A stretch of DNA of 32,556 bases from Zygnema cylindricum. Lineage: Eukaryota; Streptophyta; Zygnematophyceae; Zygnematales; Zygnemataceae. Positions within the stretch are counted from its first letter, which is position 1. Each line of letters begins with the position of its first letter. The stretch covers positions 132,667 through 165,222 of the forward strand of contig JBBHKE010001246.1 in assembly GCA_037447655.1 (NCBI GenBank). Reading direction: 5' to 3'. The notes under the pieces are model-generated. The model did no database searches, was not told where the DNA came from, and worked only from the letters and a program-made list of their open reading frames with translations. Of this stretch, positions 32,507-32,556 are shown piece by piece. Both the position numbers and the translations under genes were made by a program.

Positions 32507-32556
32507 ACAATCGCTATTGTTCTTAACAATGGATTCAATGTGTTTGTCAATCGCTA
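32507..32556. repeat. Divergent monomers at the window edge
   Basis: After a normal unit the sequence changes to a different one that keeps CAATCGCTA at 32508 and 32548, exactly 40 bases apart. The intervening bases (TTGTTCTTAACAATGG and TTCAATGTGTTTGT) do not match the usual monomer. It may be the array's edge or the start of a related satellite family with the same period. Only one unit is visible. Confidence 0.4.

Larger units (their letters stand above)
15985..32556. repeat. 40-bp satellite array, about 414 units, runs past window end
   Basis: The array is a head-to-tail 40-bp monomer; a typical unit is 18301-18340. Landmarks are TAACAATTCTTGTTA, TCGCTAAC and GTGTAATTTAGG. Period 40 is kept for 16.5 kb with occasional 1-4-bp indels and a few truncated units (for example near 22205, 23110 and 29995). 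The sequence is AT-rich with one CpG per typical unit (TCGC). Every frame meets stops (TAA/TAG), so it is non-coding. Recurrent linked variants define subtypes: GGTTAATTTAGG, GTGTAGTTTAAG, TTTTTGTAATTTAGG, and GTAAGCGCAAAC followed by TTTAGATAA. A centromeric, pericentromeric or other heterochromatic place is likely but not shown. Confidence 0.97.

Noticed and set aside
12951-32556. CRISPR array appearance from regular short repeats
   Set aside because: The whole 40-bp period is repeated with no unique spacers, no cas genes are present, and the context is eukaryotic retrotransposons.
15985-32556. Telomere or subtelomere repeats
   Set aside because: The monomer contains no TTAGGG- or TTTAGGG-type tandem unit. 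TTTAGG occurs once per 40 bp as part of the satellite only.
1-32556. tRNA, rRNA or other structured RNA genes
   Set aside because: No A/B-box pair with a cloverleaf and no rRNA core sequence was recognised. The tRNA-like word at 9539 is a primer site.

Overview
The window is eukaryotic, transposon- and satellite-rich DNA with no intact protein-coding gene. Nothing looks prokaryotic: there are no operons or ribosome-binding sites, there are five LTR-type sequences or remnants, and a 40-bp tandem satellite fills about half the window and runs off its right edge. The host cannot be named from this sequence. The strongest hint is a Copia-type element whose primer site matches the anticodon arm of initiator tRNA-Met, as in Drosophila copia, rather than the tRNA 3' end usual in flowering-plant Copia elements. 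CpG-type variants in the satellite suggest that the host methylates cytosine.

Layout. 1-2031: AT-rich DNA with a CAG/CAA-rich low-complexity patch and no supportable gene. 2032-5089 (minus strand): an old, heavily mutated Ty1/Copia remnant with gag end, protease, GAG-pre-integrase, integrase and the first two thirds of reverse transcriptase, cut off before RNase H. 5086-8667 (minus strand): the 5' leader and a long, GC-rich, proline-rich Gag-like reading frame of a second retroelement ('B'), with few disabling changes and no pol. 8666-12953 (plus strand): a gag-only Copia-like element ('A') with two LTRs, a half-tRNA-iMet type primer site, a broken gag with a CCHC knuckle, a Lys/Glu-rich frame where pol should be, 59-bp tandem repeats and a polypurine tract. 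12951-13189: six units of the satellite. 13190-15984: an LTR element ('C') inserted into the satellite with a TAATT target duplication; it carries a 5' LTR, a second copy of the B leader and gag start, and a truncated 3' LTR. 15985-32556: the main satellite array, about 414 units.

Relations. Removing element C joins the satellite on both sides in perfect register, so the array is older than C. LTRs of A and C share their ends (TGTTG...CAACA) and scattered internal blocks, so they belong to related families, yet their gag genes look unrelated. B sequence occurs twice, inverted relative to itself (minus at 5086-8667, plus at 14294-15357). The array is organised into linked monomer subtypes and higher-order cassettes. 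These include a five-monomer cassette recurring every 870-920 bp at 19.7-22.7 kb and long copies 1.56 and 2.0 kb apart at 25.8-29.9 kb. Each monomer carries two overlapping dyad-symmetric boxes.
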